64,000 nucleotides of DNA from Luteolibacter sp. (GCA_030696085.1 JAUYNL010000029.1:87421-151420); one strand, 5' to 3'; numbered from the stretch's first letter, positions 9,744 to 19,382 are shown. Made by a program: numbers and translations. The notes: generated from the sequence alone by a model not told the origin.

Positions 9744-10997
9744 ATGAAAATCTTGGTAGTCGGCAAAGGTGGGCGTGAACACGCACTGGTCAGGGCCTTG
9801 GCGGAATCGCCCGGGAATCATGAATTGTTCTGCTTCCCCGGCAGCGACGCGATCTTCCAACTCGCCAAACCGGTGGCGGCCGATGGTTTGGAATCGCTCA
9901 TCGCATGGATGAGGGAGCGCGCCATCGACCTCTGCGTGGCGGGTGAGGAAAGTTACCTGGTGAAGGGCGAGGGGCTGGCCAATCTCTGTCGGAAGCACGG
10001 CATTCCATGCTGGGGACCGCCGAAGGAGTCCGCGCAACTGGAGGCCAGCAAGGAGTTTGCGAAACAATTTCTCATTAGAAACGGCATTCCCACCGCGCGC
10101 GCCCGCGCCACCGACACGCTGGTGCAGGCCGTTTCCGCCATCGCCGGGGAGTATCCGACCGTGCTAAAGTTCGATGGACTCGCCGCCGGCAAGGGGGTGG
10201 CGGTTTGCCCGGATGAAACGTCGGCGCTCGCCTTTCTGGACGAGGTTTTCACGCAGCGCCGCTTCGGTCCGGGCCGCGTGCTCGTCGAGCAGTGCCTGAC
10301 CGGCCCGGAAGTCTCGGTATTCGCGGCGATCGTGGACGAGACCTACCTGATCTTCACACCGGCGCGGGATTACAAGCGCGCGCTCGATGGCGATCACGGC
10401 CCGAACACCGGCGGCATGGGCGCGGTGGCCAGCCGCCAACTCGTTTCGCCGGAACTTCTCCAGCAGATCGAAAACGAAATCGTCCGTCCCACCGTGGCAG
10501 GTCTCAACAAGGAGGGGCTGCCCTATCGCGGTTTCCTCTACTTCGGCCTGATGCTTACCCCCGGCGGCCCGCAAGTGATCGAATACAACTGCCGCTTCGG
10601 CGATCCCGAATGCCAGGCGGTGATGCCTCTGGTGAAAGGCGATCTCGCCTCCTTCTGCCTTGCCGGGGCGAATGGAGAGCTCCGCGGCGATCTGGTTTCC
10701 TTCGATGACGGCTGGAGTGTCTGCGTGATCCTGGCCTCCGCCGGCTACCCGGAAACCTCACGCTCCGGTGATGTGATCAGCGGCCTCGAACAGTCCGGAG
10801 ACTTCCGGGTTTATCACGCGGGCACCCGTAAAAACGCCGATGGCGACTGGGAAACCAACGGCGGGCGTGTGCTTGCCATCGTTTCCGGCGCAGCCACCCG
10901 CCCGGAAGCGGTCGCCAAGGCCCACGCCGCCGCGGATTTGATCCGCTTCTCCGGCTTGCAACGCCGGCGCGACATCGGCATCCTCAATTTCGACTGA
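9744..10997 (+). CDS. purD: Phosphoribosylamine--glycine ligase (GAR synthetase)
   Basis: 417 aa, typical for PurD. The protein begins MKILVVGKGGREHALVRAL, the signature N-domain, and contains ATP-grasp elements (VLKFDGLAAGKGVAV), the hallmark DHGPNTGGMGAV and EYNCRFGDPECQAVMPL. It catalyses the second step of de novo purine synthesis, joining glycine to phosphoribosylamine. pyrR starts only 8 bp after its stop, so purD, pyrR, the next membrane-protein gene and pyrB probably form one nucleotide-biosynthesis operon. Confidence 0.96.
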   Translation: MKILVVGKGGREHALVRALAESPGNHELFCFPGSDAIFQLAKPVAADGLESLIAWMRERAIDLCVAGEESYLVKGEGLANLCRKHGIPCWGPPKESAQLEASKEFAKQFLIRNGIPTARARATDTLVQAVSAIAGEYPTVLKFDGLAAGKGVAVCPDETSALAFLDEVFTQRRFGPGRVLVEQCLTGPEVSVFAAIVDETYLIFTPARDYKRALDGDHGPNTGGMGAVASRQLVSPELLQQIENEIVRPTVAGLNKEGLPYRGFLYFGLMLTPGGPQVIEYNCRFGDPECQAVMPLVKGDLASFCLAGANGELRGDLVSFDDGWSVCVILASAGYPETSRSGDVISGLEQSGDFRVYHAGTRKNADGDWETNGGRVLAIVSGAATRPEAVAKAHAAADLIRFSGLQRRRDIGILNFD

Positions 10998-11005
10998 GCC
11001 ACCCC

Positions 11006-11535
<530 letters not shown>

Positions 11536-11539
<4 letters not shown>

Positions 11540-12306
11540 GCCTCCTGCCCCAGCGCAAGAAATCCCCCGGGGAAATTGCGAAACTCCGTGAAACCTTCGG
11601 CGTTTCCTCCGCCTCGTCCGGGACTCTGGATTCCAAGCTGCCGCCGGATGCCAAAACTCCCGCTGCCAATCCGGTGGATGTGATCGTATCCGGTAATCAC
11701 CAGGCCACCGTGGTCCACGAAACGGGGGCCTCCCTCCTCTCGCCAGAGCCCGTGGCCCCCGTGTCCGGCCCGAAGCCGGTGCATTCCTTGAAACGCTCTG
11801 AACGAAGTGCCAGCACGGTGCCGGCCGCCCAGGCAGGGCAGGGGATTCCCGCCGCCGTGATGGTTCCCGGGCAGGTGCCCAAGCCCGTCCGTTCGCTGCG
11901 CAAATCCGAACGCACTCCCATCACCACGGATAGACAGCCCGAATCGCCGCCGGATTCCAGCCTTCCGCACCTGCGCCACAGCGATGAGGAAATCGCGGAA
12001 ATCCGCCGCCGCGAGGTGCTGGCCCTGATGAACGCGCAGCCGAATCCCAAGCTCTTTCCCGCGCATCCCGCGCTCATCGTCCCCGGATACCTGTGCGCCG
12101 CCGCCGGAGCCATTGGCTGCTACTTCTATCAATTCCCCATCGCCGCCACCGCCGCATGTGCGGCCGCCGCCATCCTCGTCGCCCTCTTCATCGGAATCCG
12201 CAAGCCCATCTCACGCCACCACGCGGCCTTCATCGCCGTATTCGCCCTGTTCGTCATCGTTTTCGGCGCACTCCACTATTTTCCCCACCTCCGGCATGCC
12301 ACGTAA
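11536..12306 (+). CDS. Membrane protein of unknown function between pyrR and pyrB
   Basis: 256 aa, not recognised. The first ~165 residues are hydrophilic and Pro/Ser-rich, with a repeated KPV(H/R)SLxKSER motif at about residues 80 and 118, suggesting an internally duplicated disordered cytoplasmic tail. A segment LRHSDEEIAEIRRREVLALM follows, then two or three hydrophobic helices (about residues 176-250). It overlaps pyrR by 4 bp (ATGA) and pyrB by 11 bp, so it is translated as part of the operon. The position suggests a link to pyrimidine metabolism, but nothing in the sequence assigns a function. Confidence 0.75.
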
Positions 12307-13222
12307 AGACCTGCTCGACATCGCATCACTCGACCGCGCGGACATCGATCATCTGCTCGATCAATCCGTCCCCTTCAAGGAACTCTTCACCCGCTCGGTG
12401 AAAAAAGTCCCCGCCCTCAAGGGGAAATCCGTGCTCATGCTCTTCTACGAGCCGAGCACCCGTACCCACTCCTCCTTCGAGGTCGCCGCAAAACGGCTTT
12501 CCGCCGATGTCACCAACTTCGACGTCGCCCAGTCCTCCATCACCAAGGGCGAATCCGTTAGGGAAACCGTCGAGACCCTCCAGGCGATGCGCACCGACTA
12601 TATCATCGTCCGTCACAAGGCCTCCGGCCTTCCCGGCACCATCGCCCGCCTCACCCGCGCCTCGGTCATCAACGCCGGAGACGGAGCCCACGCCCATCCC
12701 ACCCAGGCGCTGCTGGACGCCTTCACCCTGAAGGAGAAATTTCCCGATCCGGCAGGAAAAAAAGTTCTCATCATCGGCGACGTGCTGCACTCACGGGTGG
12801 CCCGCTCCACCAGCACCATTCTGAAACGCATAGGTGTCGAAGTCGCCTATCTCGGCCCCGGTTCGCTGGTGCCCAGGGCTGGCCCGGAAAACATCCGCCG
12901 CTTCACCGACTACAAGCAAGCCATGGACTGGAATCCAGATGTCGTCTATCTGCTCCGTGTCCAGATGGAACGCCAGGACGTCCAGTATTTCCCCAGCCTG
13001 CGCGAATACCACAAGCTCTATGGCGTCACCGAGACCCGCCTTGAGGAAATCCGCAAACGCGGCCTCTACATCATGCACCCCGGCCCCGTGAACCGCGGCG
13101 TCGAACTCTGCGACGCCGTCATGGACTACGAACGCTCGCTCATCAACGACCAGGTCGAAAACGGCATCGCCGTCCGCATGGCCGTGCTCTACTGGCTCAA
13201 GCCGGGCGCTGCCATCGCTTGA
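12296..13222 (+). CDS. pyrB: Aspartate carbamoyltransferase catalytic subunit
   Basis: 308 aa, the usual size. Carbamoyl-phosphate binding motif FYEPSTRTHSSFE and the downstream HPTQALLDAFTL are both intact. The enzyme makes carbamoyl-aspartate in de novo pyrimidine synthesis. The ATG at 12296 is chosen because MPRKDLLDIASL matches the family start; a longer frame upstream is antisense-like and lies within the preceding gene. The start overlaps the preceding membrane-protein gene by 11 bp. A strong hairpin about 150 bp downstream probably ends the operon. Confidence 0.96.
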   Translation: MPRKDLLDIASLDRADIDHLLDQSVPFKELFTRSVKKVPALKGKSVLMLFYEPSTRTHSSFEVAAKRLSADVTNFDVAQSSITKGESVRETVETLQAMRTDYIIVRHKASGLPGTIARLTRASVINAGDGAHAHPTQALLDAFTLKEKFPDPAGKKVLIIGDVLHSRVARSTSTILKRIGVEVAYLGPGSLVPRAGPENIRRFTDYKQAMDWNPDVVYLLRVQMERQDVQYFPSLREYHKLYGVTETRLEEIRKRGLYIMHPGPVNRGVELCDAVMDYERSLINDQVENGIAVRMAVLYWLKPGAAIA

Positions 13223-13370
13223 TGCCCCCCATGAATCTTCATCTTTCCGCATCACCGGGACCGCCACGCCCCGCGCCCGCCAATCTCCGCACCGACCTTG
13301 AAACTTTAAAGAGGAATCACGGATATACAGGCATGCACACCGATCCGGCTCCCCTGAAGCCAAGCGGATC

Positions 13371-13399
13371 AGGCCGCCGACGGGGGGCGTCGGCGGCCT
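13371..13399 (+). terminator. Intrinsic terminator-like hairpin after pyrB
   Basis: A perfect 12-bp GC-rich stem (AGGCCGCCGACG at 13371-13382 pairing with 13388-13399) with a GGGGG loop, followed by TTTCC. The U run is short, so termination may rely on hairpin strength or Rho. It lies between pyrB and the convergent hsp20 gene and could serve both strands. Confidence 0.6.
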
Positions 13400-13452
13400 T
13401 TCCAATATTCCGAATGATGAATGGCAGGCACGGCAGGGGGGATGCGCGTGCC

Positions 13453-13950
13453 TTAGTTCACCGGAATTGCGTGCGCGCGGGGCTTCGCGTTTGGATTCTT
13501 CGGCAGATGGACGGTCAGGATGCCATCCTTGTAGTCCGACGTGATCTTGTCGGAGTCGGTTTCCTCCGGCAGTGAGAAGGAACGCTCGAAGCGGCCATAG
13601 GCCCGCTCCACACGGTGGAATTTCGTGCCCTTTTCCTCTTTCTCCACCTTGCGTTCGCCGGTGATGGAAAGCGTCCCATCATCGATGTTCACCTTGATGT
13701 CCTCCTTTTTCACTTCAGGAAGCTCTGCTTTGACGATGTATTCCTGATCGTTTTCGCCAATGTCCACTGATGGGGTCCAATCCGCCAGTGTCATCGATTC
13801 ATCGGATTTGGCCATCCAGCTTGGGAATGACCGTTGCATGTTGCGCACAAGTTCCTCCATCTCGCGGAGCGGATCCATCCGCAGGGAGGGCCGGAACAAG
13901 TCGAGCGCTTCCGTCTTCGCAAACGGGTTGAATTTAGTGAGCATGTTCAT
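13453..13950 (-). CDS. Hsp20/alpha-crystallin small heat shock protein
   Basis: 165 aa. The alpha-crystallin domain covers about residues 55-150 (DWTPSVDIGENDQEYIVKA, LPEVKKEDIKVNIDDGTLSI, then GRFERSFSLPE), and a C-terminal tail ends in HAIPVN, close to the I-x-V/I anchoring motif. Such proteins hold unfolding clients in large oligomers. A strong ribosome site (AAAGGAAA, 6-7 nt before the ATG) is present. A 10-bp GC-rich hairpin lies 40-68 nt upstream of the start and may lie in the leader. Confidence 0.94.
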   Translation of the reverse strand: MNMLTKFNPFAKTEALDLFRPSLRMDPLREMEELVRNMQRSFPSWMAKSDESMTLADWTPSVDIGENDQEYIVKAELPEVKKEDIKVNIDDGTLSITGERKVEKEEKGTKFHRVERAYGRFERSFSLPEETDSDKITSDYKDGILTVHLPKNPNAKPRAHAIPVN

Positions 13951-13989
13951 GATGTTTCCTTTCTCTTCCGGCGAGATGAATGCCTACGC

Positions 13990-14018
13990 GCCATCCCGGT
14001 CGCCGGTGCCGGGATGGC
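13990..14018 (-). promoter_or_regulatory. Hairpin in the probable hsp20 leader
   Basis: A perfect 10-bp inverted repeat (GCCATCCCGG at 13990-13999, CCGGGATGGC at 14009-14018) 40 bp upstream of the hsp20 start. It does not reach the ribosome site, so it is not a simple thermosensor, but it could be part of a larger folded leader or an operator. Promoters for hsp20 and the divergent ubiE should lie within 13,951-14,241. Confidence 0.3.
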
Positions 14019-14241
14019 AAGTCTCGGCTTCTTTCCGTCCGACCCAGTCAGAGCGCCTCAAAGCGCGATCACTTTCAGAAAGGTCCTCCAGTCGCATCGG
14101 ACGCCGCCATGATGCCAAATCCGCAAGGACTGTAAATTGGTGGAACTCCTCGTCCGCCATCGCCGGTTGGCACAGCATGGCGTACGCGAATTCATTATCC
14201 CGCCGCTTGATTCCCGGTCGATCCGCCCCAAAGCTCCCGCC

Positions 14242-14922
14242 ATGCAAGATGCCGCCTACGTCCGCGACGCGTTCGCCCGGATCGCCGATCGCTATGTGCT
14301 CACCAATCATGTGCTGAGCTGCGGCGCGGACATCTGGTGGCGCAAGGTGGTGACCGCGCGGATCCGGAAATGGAAGCCCGCCCGCTTGCTGGACGTCGCC
14401 TCCGGCACCGGTGATCTGGCGCTGGAAATCCAGGACCAATGCCCGGATTGCGAGGTGACCGCCTCGGATTTCTGTGCGGAAATGCTCGCCCACGCCGCCA
14501 GCCGCGGGCTAGCCAAAACCCTGGTGGCCGATGCGCTCAACCTGCCGTTTCCGGACGGAAGTTTCGACGTGGTGACGGTGGCCTTCGGCCTGCGCAACAT
14601 GGCGGATTACCCGGCGGCGCTGCGCGAAATGCAGCGCGTGCTGCGGCCCGGCGGCCACCTCCTGATCCTGGATTTCTCGCTGCCGGGTGCCATCCTGCGG
14701 CCGTTCTATCGTTTCTATCTGCACCATCTGCTGCCGCGCATGGCCGGCTGGCTCACCGGCCAGCGCGATGCCTACGAATACCTCGGCGGCTCGATCGAGG
14801 CCTTTCCATCCGGCAGGGCGATGACGGAGCTGCTGGAATCCTGCGGCTATGCCGAAACCTCCGCCACGCCACTCAGCCTCGGCGTGGTTTCCATCTATCA
14901 AGCAAGCCGCCCGCAGCCGTGA
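14242..14922 (+). CDS. ubiE: Demethylmenaquinone/ubiquinone C-methyltransferase
   Basis: 226 aa. The AdoMet motif LDVASGTGDLALEI, the FGLRNMADYPAALREM signature and VLRPGGHLLILDFS are those of UbiE/MenG. It performs the last C-methylation in menaquinone (or ubiquinone) synthesis; menaquinone is the likely quinone in this group (inference). The ATG at 14242 fits the family N-terminus (DAAYVRDAFARIADRYVLTN); the longer frame lacks support. Its stop overlaps a possible GTG start of the next gene, so the two are probably coupled. Confidence 0.93.
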   Translation: MQDAAYVRDAFARIADRYVLTNHVLSCGADIWWRKVVTARIRKWKPARLLDVASGTGDLALEIQDQCPDCEVTASDFCAEMLAHAASRGLAKTLVADALNLPFPDGSFDVVTVAFGLRNMADYPAALREMQRVLRPGGHLLILDFSLPGAILRPFYRFYLHHLLPRMAGWLTGQRDAYEYLGGSIEAFPSGRAMTELLESCGYAETSATPLSLGVVSIYQASRPQP

Positions 14923-14936
14923 AGACCGTGCCCACC

Positions 14937-16250
14937 ATGCCCGCCCGCGAGGCGGCCACCGAACTCGCCCGCCGGCTCAAAGCCTCCGGGCACGAGGCAT
15001 TCTTCGCCGGCGGATGTGTGCGCGATCGCTTGTTAGGCAATCCGCCCGAGGACTTTGACATCGCCACTTCGGCCCCGCCCGCCGAGGTGTTGAAACTCTT
15101 TCCAGGCTCCAACGAAGTGGGAGCTCACTTCGGCGTGGTCATCGCGAAATGCGGCGGGCACCATGTGGAGATCGCCACCTTTCGCACCGATGGCAGCTAC
15201 CGCGACGGACGGCGGCCGGAATCCGTCACCTTCTCCACGCCCGAAGAGGACGCGCGGCGGCGGGACTTCACCATCAACGGCTTGTTTGAAGTTCCGGAAA
15301 CCGGCGAGGTGATTGATTTTGTCGGCGGCCTGCCGGACCTCAAGGCCGGTATCATCCGCGCCATCGGTGATGCGAAAGCACGCTTCACCGAGGACGGCCT
15401 GCGCCTGCTGCGCGCGGTACGTTTCGCCGCGCGGATGGGCTTTTCCATCGAAGCTGGGACGGATGCGGCGCTTCGCGACTGCGCACACCTGCTGGATAGG
15501 ATCTCGCCGGAGCGCATCCGCGATGAGTTTTCCAAAATCCTCACCTCGCCGCGCCGCCGGGCGGGGGTGGAGCATCTGGTGGACACGGATCTCATCCGCC
15601 ATTTCATGCCCGAGGTGCTGCCGATGATCGGCTGCGATCAACCTCCGGAATGGCACCCGGAAGGCGACGTGTACACCCATACTCTCATCATGCTCGACAT
15701 GCTCGCGCCGGACGCGCCGATCGAGTTATGCCTTGCGGTGCTGTTGCATGACATCGCCAAACCACCGTGCCGGACGATCGATTCCGATAGCGGCCGCATC
15801 CGCTTCAACGGCCACGATGCCATGGGCGCGCAAATGGCGGAAACGATCCTGCGCCGCCTGCGCTATGCGAATGCCGTGATCGAATCCGTGGTGCCGATGG
15901 TCGCCCGCCACATGCAGTTCATGAACGTCCAGAAGATGCGCGTGGCGAGGCTCAAGCGCTTCATGGCCGAGCCGACCTTCCCGCTGGAAATGGAGCTTCA
16001 CCGCGTCGATTGTGCCTCGTCGAACGGCTTCACCGACAACTACGAGTTTCTCCAGGCGAAGGGAACCGAGTTCGCCAGCGAACCGCTCATCCCGCCGCCT
16101 CTGGTCACCGGGCGGGACCTCATCAAACTCGGCCTGCAGCCCGGCCCGCGCTTCAAGGAAATCCTCGAAATGATCCAGACCGAGCAGCTCGAAGGAAGGA
16201 TCTTGGAACGCGAGCCCGCGCTGGCATATCTCCGCTCCCTTGTCTTGTAG
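14937..16250 (+). CDS. cca: CCA tRNA nucleotidyltransferase (with HD-type domain)
   Basis: 437 aa. Class II nucleotidyltransferase motifs are clear: GGCVRDRLLGNPPEDFDIAT with the catalytic DxD, RRDFTINGLFEVP and ARFTEDGLRLLRAVRFAARM. An HD-like region follows (HPEGDVYTHTLIML, LLHDIAKPPCRT). It repairs or builds the 3'-CCA of tRNAs; a poly(A) polymerase role cannot be excluded. The start at 14937 (ATG) is one choice; GTG at 14919, overlapping the ubiE stop, would add six residues. A second, divergent copy of the gene's last ~16 codons lies downstream (16,324-16,386). Confidence 0.9.
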   Translation: MPAREAATELARRLKASGHEAFFAGGCVRDRLLGNPPEDFDIATSAPPAEVLKLFPGSNEVGAHFGVVIAKCGGHHVEIATFRTDGSYRDGRRPESVTFSTPEEDARRRDFTINGLFEVPETGEVIDFVGGLPDLKAGIIRAIGDAKARFTEDGLRLLRAVRFAARMGFSIEAGTDAALRDCAHLLDRISPERIRDEFSKILTSPRRRAGVEHLVDTDLIRHFMPEVLPMIGCDQPPEWHPEGDVYTHTLIMLDMLAPDAPIELCLAVLLHDIAKPPCRTIDSDSGRIRFNGHDAMGAQMAETILRRLRYANAVIESVVPMVARHMQFMNVQKMRVARLKRFMAEPTFPLEMELHRVDCASSNGFTDNYEFLQAKGTEFASEPLIPPPLVTGRDLIKLGLQPGPRFKEILEMIQTEQLEGRILEREPALAYLRSLVL

Positions 16251-16319
16251 GTGCATTCGTGAGAATGCCATCTTCCCGGTTCCGGTGTTCATCCCCATCG
16301 TTCTTGCGAACGCCTACCG
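16246..16319. repeat. REPIN-like pair of inverted palindromes after cca
   Basis: Two small hairpins (GCATTC-GTGA-GAATGC near 16,253-16,268 and CGTTC-TTGC-GAACG near 16,299-16,312) face each other. Read on opposite strands they share the pattern GTAGGYG..TTCGYRAGAAYG. That is the layout of a REP doublet. It separates cca from a duplicated remnant of the cca tail. Confidence 0.5.
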
Positions 16320-16323
16320 TTCC

Positions 16324-16386
16324 AGAAGAATCCTTGATCGCGAGCCAGCCCTCGCTTACTTCCAATGCCTCGCCGCCAATCCCTGA
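16324..16386 (+). pseudogene. Second copy of the cca C-terminal tail (remnant)
   Basis: In a different frame from cca this stretch reads RRILDREPALAYFQCLAANP and then a TGA stop, closely resembling the real end of the upstream protein (GRILEREPALAYLRSLVL). Most differences are synonymous or conservative, so it is a diverged copy rather than a recent duplication. It has no start of its own and is separated from cca by the REPIN-like element. Confidence 0.5.
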
Positions 16387-16411
16387 GGGCGTTCCCGTAT
16401 CCCATTCCCAA

Positions 16412-17518
16412 ATGACTCCCACCTTTCCCGTCGAACACAACGATCCGATCAATGCGAAAATCCTGGCGATTTCCGAAGACCTGATCGCCGGATTCCAGCG
16501 CCAGCCCTTCCATATGATCGCGGAAAAATCCGGTGTGCCGCTCGAAACGGTGCTGGAACGCATCCGGACCATGCAGCAGGCGGGCATCATTCGCCGCGTG
16601 CGCCAGACGCTGCTTTCCACCAAGCTCGCCCACGGCGCGCTGGTCGCCTGGAAGGTGCCTGAGGAAAAACTCAACGACGCCTTTGATTTCATGGCAAAGG
16701 AGGACCCGTTTTCCGGCCATGTCGTGATCCGCTCCACCGACACCGGTGTTTCCGGCTCGGGCTACCGTTTGTGGACGACGCTCAAAGTGCCGGTCGGCGA
16801 GTCGCTCGACCATCACGCCACCGCCTTGCTTCGGCTGACAGGCGCGACCGAATACCTGCTGATGCCCGCCAATGGCGTCTTCGCCCTCGGCGTGGGCCAT
16901 ACGCGCCGCAAAACCCTCGAACCCGGCGATAAATCCGATGAACCCGCCGTGATGATGACCACCGCCACCGTGGAGCTGACGCCGGAGGAGTGGCGCGTCC
17001 TGCTCGCGCTGAAAGAGGAGCTCGCATTCGATGAAATTTGCGAAAACCCCTGGGTCCGGCGCGCGGAAATCGCCGACGTCCCGCTGGAGCGTTTTTGCGA
17101 AGTGGCGGAAACACTCAACTCGAAAAAAGTCATCGGCCGCTTTTCCACCTTCCTCGAACACGTGAAACCCTCCGCCAGCGGCGAGCGCGTCACCCGTTTC
17201 AACGGACTGTTCCACTGGGCGGTGCCGAAAGGCCGCGAAATCGAGGGCGGAGCGGAGGTCGGCCGTCATTATTGCATGACGCATTGTTACTGGCGCGAGG
17301 GCGGGCCGCAGTTTGGCGACGTCAACATCATGGGAGTCGTGCACGGCACCGAAAAGGAACGGGTGCTCGAACACAAGGCCGCCATCGACCGTCACCTGGA
17401 GGCCGTCGGCATTCCGGTTTCCTACACCAACGTTTTCTGGGGCGGTCGTTCCGAAATCAAGCCCTCGGAAATTTCGCCGAAGGTGTATGCGGAGTGGCAC
17501 GCGCAACACGCGGACTGA
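16412..17518 (+). CDS. Lrp/AsnC-type double-module protein, siroheme decarboxylase-like (AhbA-AhbB fusion)
   Basis: 368 aa made of two similar halves, each an Lrp-type winged helix followed by an RAM-like domain. First half: HMIAEKSGVPLETVLERIRT (HTH), then VVIRSTDTGVSGSGYRLW. Second half: a weaker HTH, then GRHYCMTHCYWREGGPQFGD and MGVVHGTEKERV, which follows the pattern of siroheme decarboxylases (V-x-H-C-Y-x-R ... MxHG). AhbA/AhbB or NirD/L/G/H convert siroheme to didecarboxysiroheme. No other alternative-haem gene is nearby, so a regulator derived from this fold is equally possible. The start at 16412 has a reasonable N-terminus. Confidence 0.7.
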   Translation: MTPTFPVEHNDPINAKILAISEDLIAGFQRQPFHMIAEKSGVPLETVLERIRTMQQAGIIRRVRQTLLSTKLAHGALVAWKVPEEKLNDAFDFMAKEDPFSGHVVIRSTDTGVSGSGYRLWTTLKVPVGESLDHHATALLRLTGATEYLLMPANGVFALGVGHTRRKTLEPGDKSDEPAVMMTTATVELTPEEWRVLLALKEELAFDEICENPWVRRAEIADVPLERFCEVAETLNSKKVIGRFSTFLEHVKPSASGERVTRFNGLFHWAVPKGREIEGGAEVGRHYCMTHCYWREGGPQFGDVNIMGVVHGTEKERVLEHKAAIDRHLEAVGIPVSYTNVFWGGRSEIKPSEISPKVYAEWHAQHAD

Positions 17519-17561
17519 CTCACGATTTCATTTTGCTTGGAGGCGGGGTGGGGGAGTGAGC

Positions 17562-19322
17562 ATGGTTTCGCCCATGAGCATGCGTTTCATCACAGCCGTG
17601 TGGGCGGGATTCCTGGCCACTTCGATCCCCCTTGCGGCGGAGCCTGCCAATGCGGCGGCGAGTCCCGCTGTCGATGCGGCACCTCCCAATGCGGAGGCGG
17701 AGCTTCCCGATGTGGAGGCGGCGATTCCCGATGTGGAGGCGGCGATTCCCGCGCCCGTGAAAGCCCTCGGGAAACCCGCCATGATGGTCTTTCCCGGCGG
17801 CATCCGCATGGCCGTGAGCGCCGCCACCGAGGAGGCGCAGGCCCATGTCAACCAAGGCCTGAATCACCTGCATGGCGGCTGGGAATTCGAGGCCAGCCGT
17901 CATTTCGCCGCCGCGATGCGCGAGGATCCGGATTGTCTGCTCGCCCATTGGGGCATGATCATGGCCTTGCTCAACCCCACTCCCGAAACGGGCGACGCGC
18001 GCAACGCCGCCAGCGAACGGCTGCTCGATCTCATCGAACAGGGCAAGGGCACCGATCTTGAGCGCGGCTATGCCTACGGGCTCATCAAATACATCGAGGA
18101 AGGGCCAGCCGGCGCCGCGAACGCCTTTCACAAGGTGGCCGACAGGTTTCCCAATGAACTCCAGGCAGCCGTCTTCGCCGCCCTCTTCACCAGGGGCGGC
18201 TTCGATGAATCCGGCCATGCCACTCCCTCCCAGGAAACCTCGGAGAAGGAGCTGCTCGCATTGATCGAAAAACATCCGGAAAGCCCGGTGCCGCTCAACG
18301 CCCTGCTGGTCATCCGCGCCGAAGGCCCGGACCTGCGTGGCTCGCTCTGGCTCGCCCGCAGGCTCTGCCAGATGGTGCCCGACTATCCGCCCTATCTCCA
18401 CTTGTTAGGTCATTATGAGTGGCGCAGCGGCCACCACGGCATGGCCGCATCCGTCTTTGGCCGTGCGGCGGCGTCCTATCAGAGCTGGATGAGGAACCAG
18501 AAGGTGACGGTTGCCGATTGCCCGGAATGGGCCAGGGCGGAGTGCTACCGCATCGTCGCGCTGATCTCCAAAGGTGATTTCGAGACATCCTACGCCGCCG
18601 CCCGCCAAGTGGCTGCCACGCCGCTGATCGAGGCACGCCCCGCGTCTCCTGGAAACCGTTTCCTGCTTTGGGAGGCCAAGACCCTGCCCGCCCGCATTCT
18701 CGTTCATCGCGGCCTGCGCGGCAATGCCGGCGAGGCCTTCCTCTCCCTTCCAAAGCCCGGTGCCTTGAAGGAATACCGCAAGCATTCTTTGGCATACTGG
18801 TGGATCGATGGCCTCCGTTTCGCTTTGGAAGCCCAGCGTTTGATCGACAAAAAGGACCTCGCAGGAGCCCGCGAGGTTGTTGCCGCACTCACCCAACATG
18901 GCGAGTCGATGACCGGCGTCCAGGCGGCGGCGACCGCCGCTGGCGAACGCTCCGCATGGGTTCGATCGTTCCGCGCCCTCGAAGTTTTGGCCAGCGACCT
19001 CCGCGGCCGGCTCGCCATGGCCGGCCCCGCGGACAAGCGCGATATCGCCTACAACTGGTTCAGCTCCGCCGCTGATCGCCAGCTTCCCGCCACCCTGTTG
19101 CTGCCGCCGATGATCCTCACTCCCATGGCCTCGCGTCTCGGAGATTATTACCTCAGCCTGAAAAAACCCGCCGAGGCGGCGGAAGCCTACCACAGGGCGC
19201 TCGCCTCGTTTCCGAATGACATGAACTCACTGCTCGGACTGAAACGCGCCTGCGAAGCCGCCGGAAAATCGGCCGAAGCTGCGGAAATCGACAAGATGAT
19301 CGAGGCGCTGAAAGCCGAATGA
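17562..19322 (+). CDS. Secreted TPR-containing protein
   Basis: About 586 aa. The N-terminus has a signal peptide (MRFITAVWAGFLATSIPLAA), then a short low-complexity linker of five 7-residue units (PANAAAS to PDVEAAI), then helical repeats of TPR type from about residue 80 (HVNQGLNHLHGGWEFEASRH, AHWGMIMALLNP) through to the end (AAEAYHRALASFPNDMNSLL). Such proteins act as scaffolds in the periplasm or outer membrane. Three starts are possible (17562, 17574, 17580); a GGGGGAG sequence precedes the first. No enzyme domain is visible. Confidence 0.8.
   Translation: MVSPMSMRFITAVWAGFLATSIPLAAEPANAAASPAVDAAPPNAEAELPDVEAAIPDVEAAIPAPVKALGKPAMMVFPGGIRMAVSAATEEAQAHVNQGLNHLHGGWEFEASRHFAAAMREDPDCLLAHWGMIMALLNPTPETGDARNAASERLLDLIEQGKGTDLERGYAYGLIKYIEEGPAGAANAFHKVADRFPNELQAAVFAALFTRGGFDESGHATPSQETSEKELLALIEKHPESPVPLNALLVIRAEGPDLRGSLWLARRLCQMVPDYPPYLHLLGHYEWRSGHHGMAASVFGRAAASYQSWMRNQKVTVADCPEWARAECYRIVALISKGDFETSYAAARQVAATPLIEARPASPGNRFLLWEAKTLPARILVHRGLRGNAGEAFLSLPKPGALKEYRKHSLAYWWIDGLRFALEAQRLIDKKDLAGAREVVAALTQHGESMTGVQAAATAAGERSAWVRSFRALEVLASDLRGRLAMAGPADKRDIAYNWFSSAADRQLPATLLLPPMILTPMASRLGDYYLSLKKPAEAAEAYHRALASFPNDMNSLLGLKRACEAAGKSAEAAEIDKMIEALKAE
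17643..17747 (+). repeat. Five 21-bp tandem repeats in the TPR-protein gene
   Basis: Five consecutive 21-bp units. The last two are identical (17,706-17,726 and 17,727-17,747); the first three are progressively diverged. They encode heptads of type P-x-x-x-A-x-x just behind the signal peptide, so length changes would stay in frame. Confidence 0.8.
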
Positions 19323-19382
19323 CCCCAGCCGCAGGGTGGGGGAGTCGAAGCTCCCGATTCGGCCGAATTATTTAAAAAAGAA

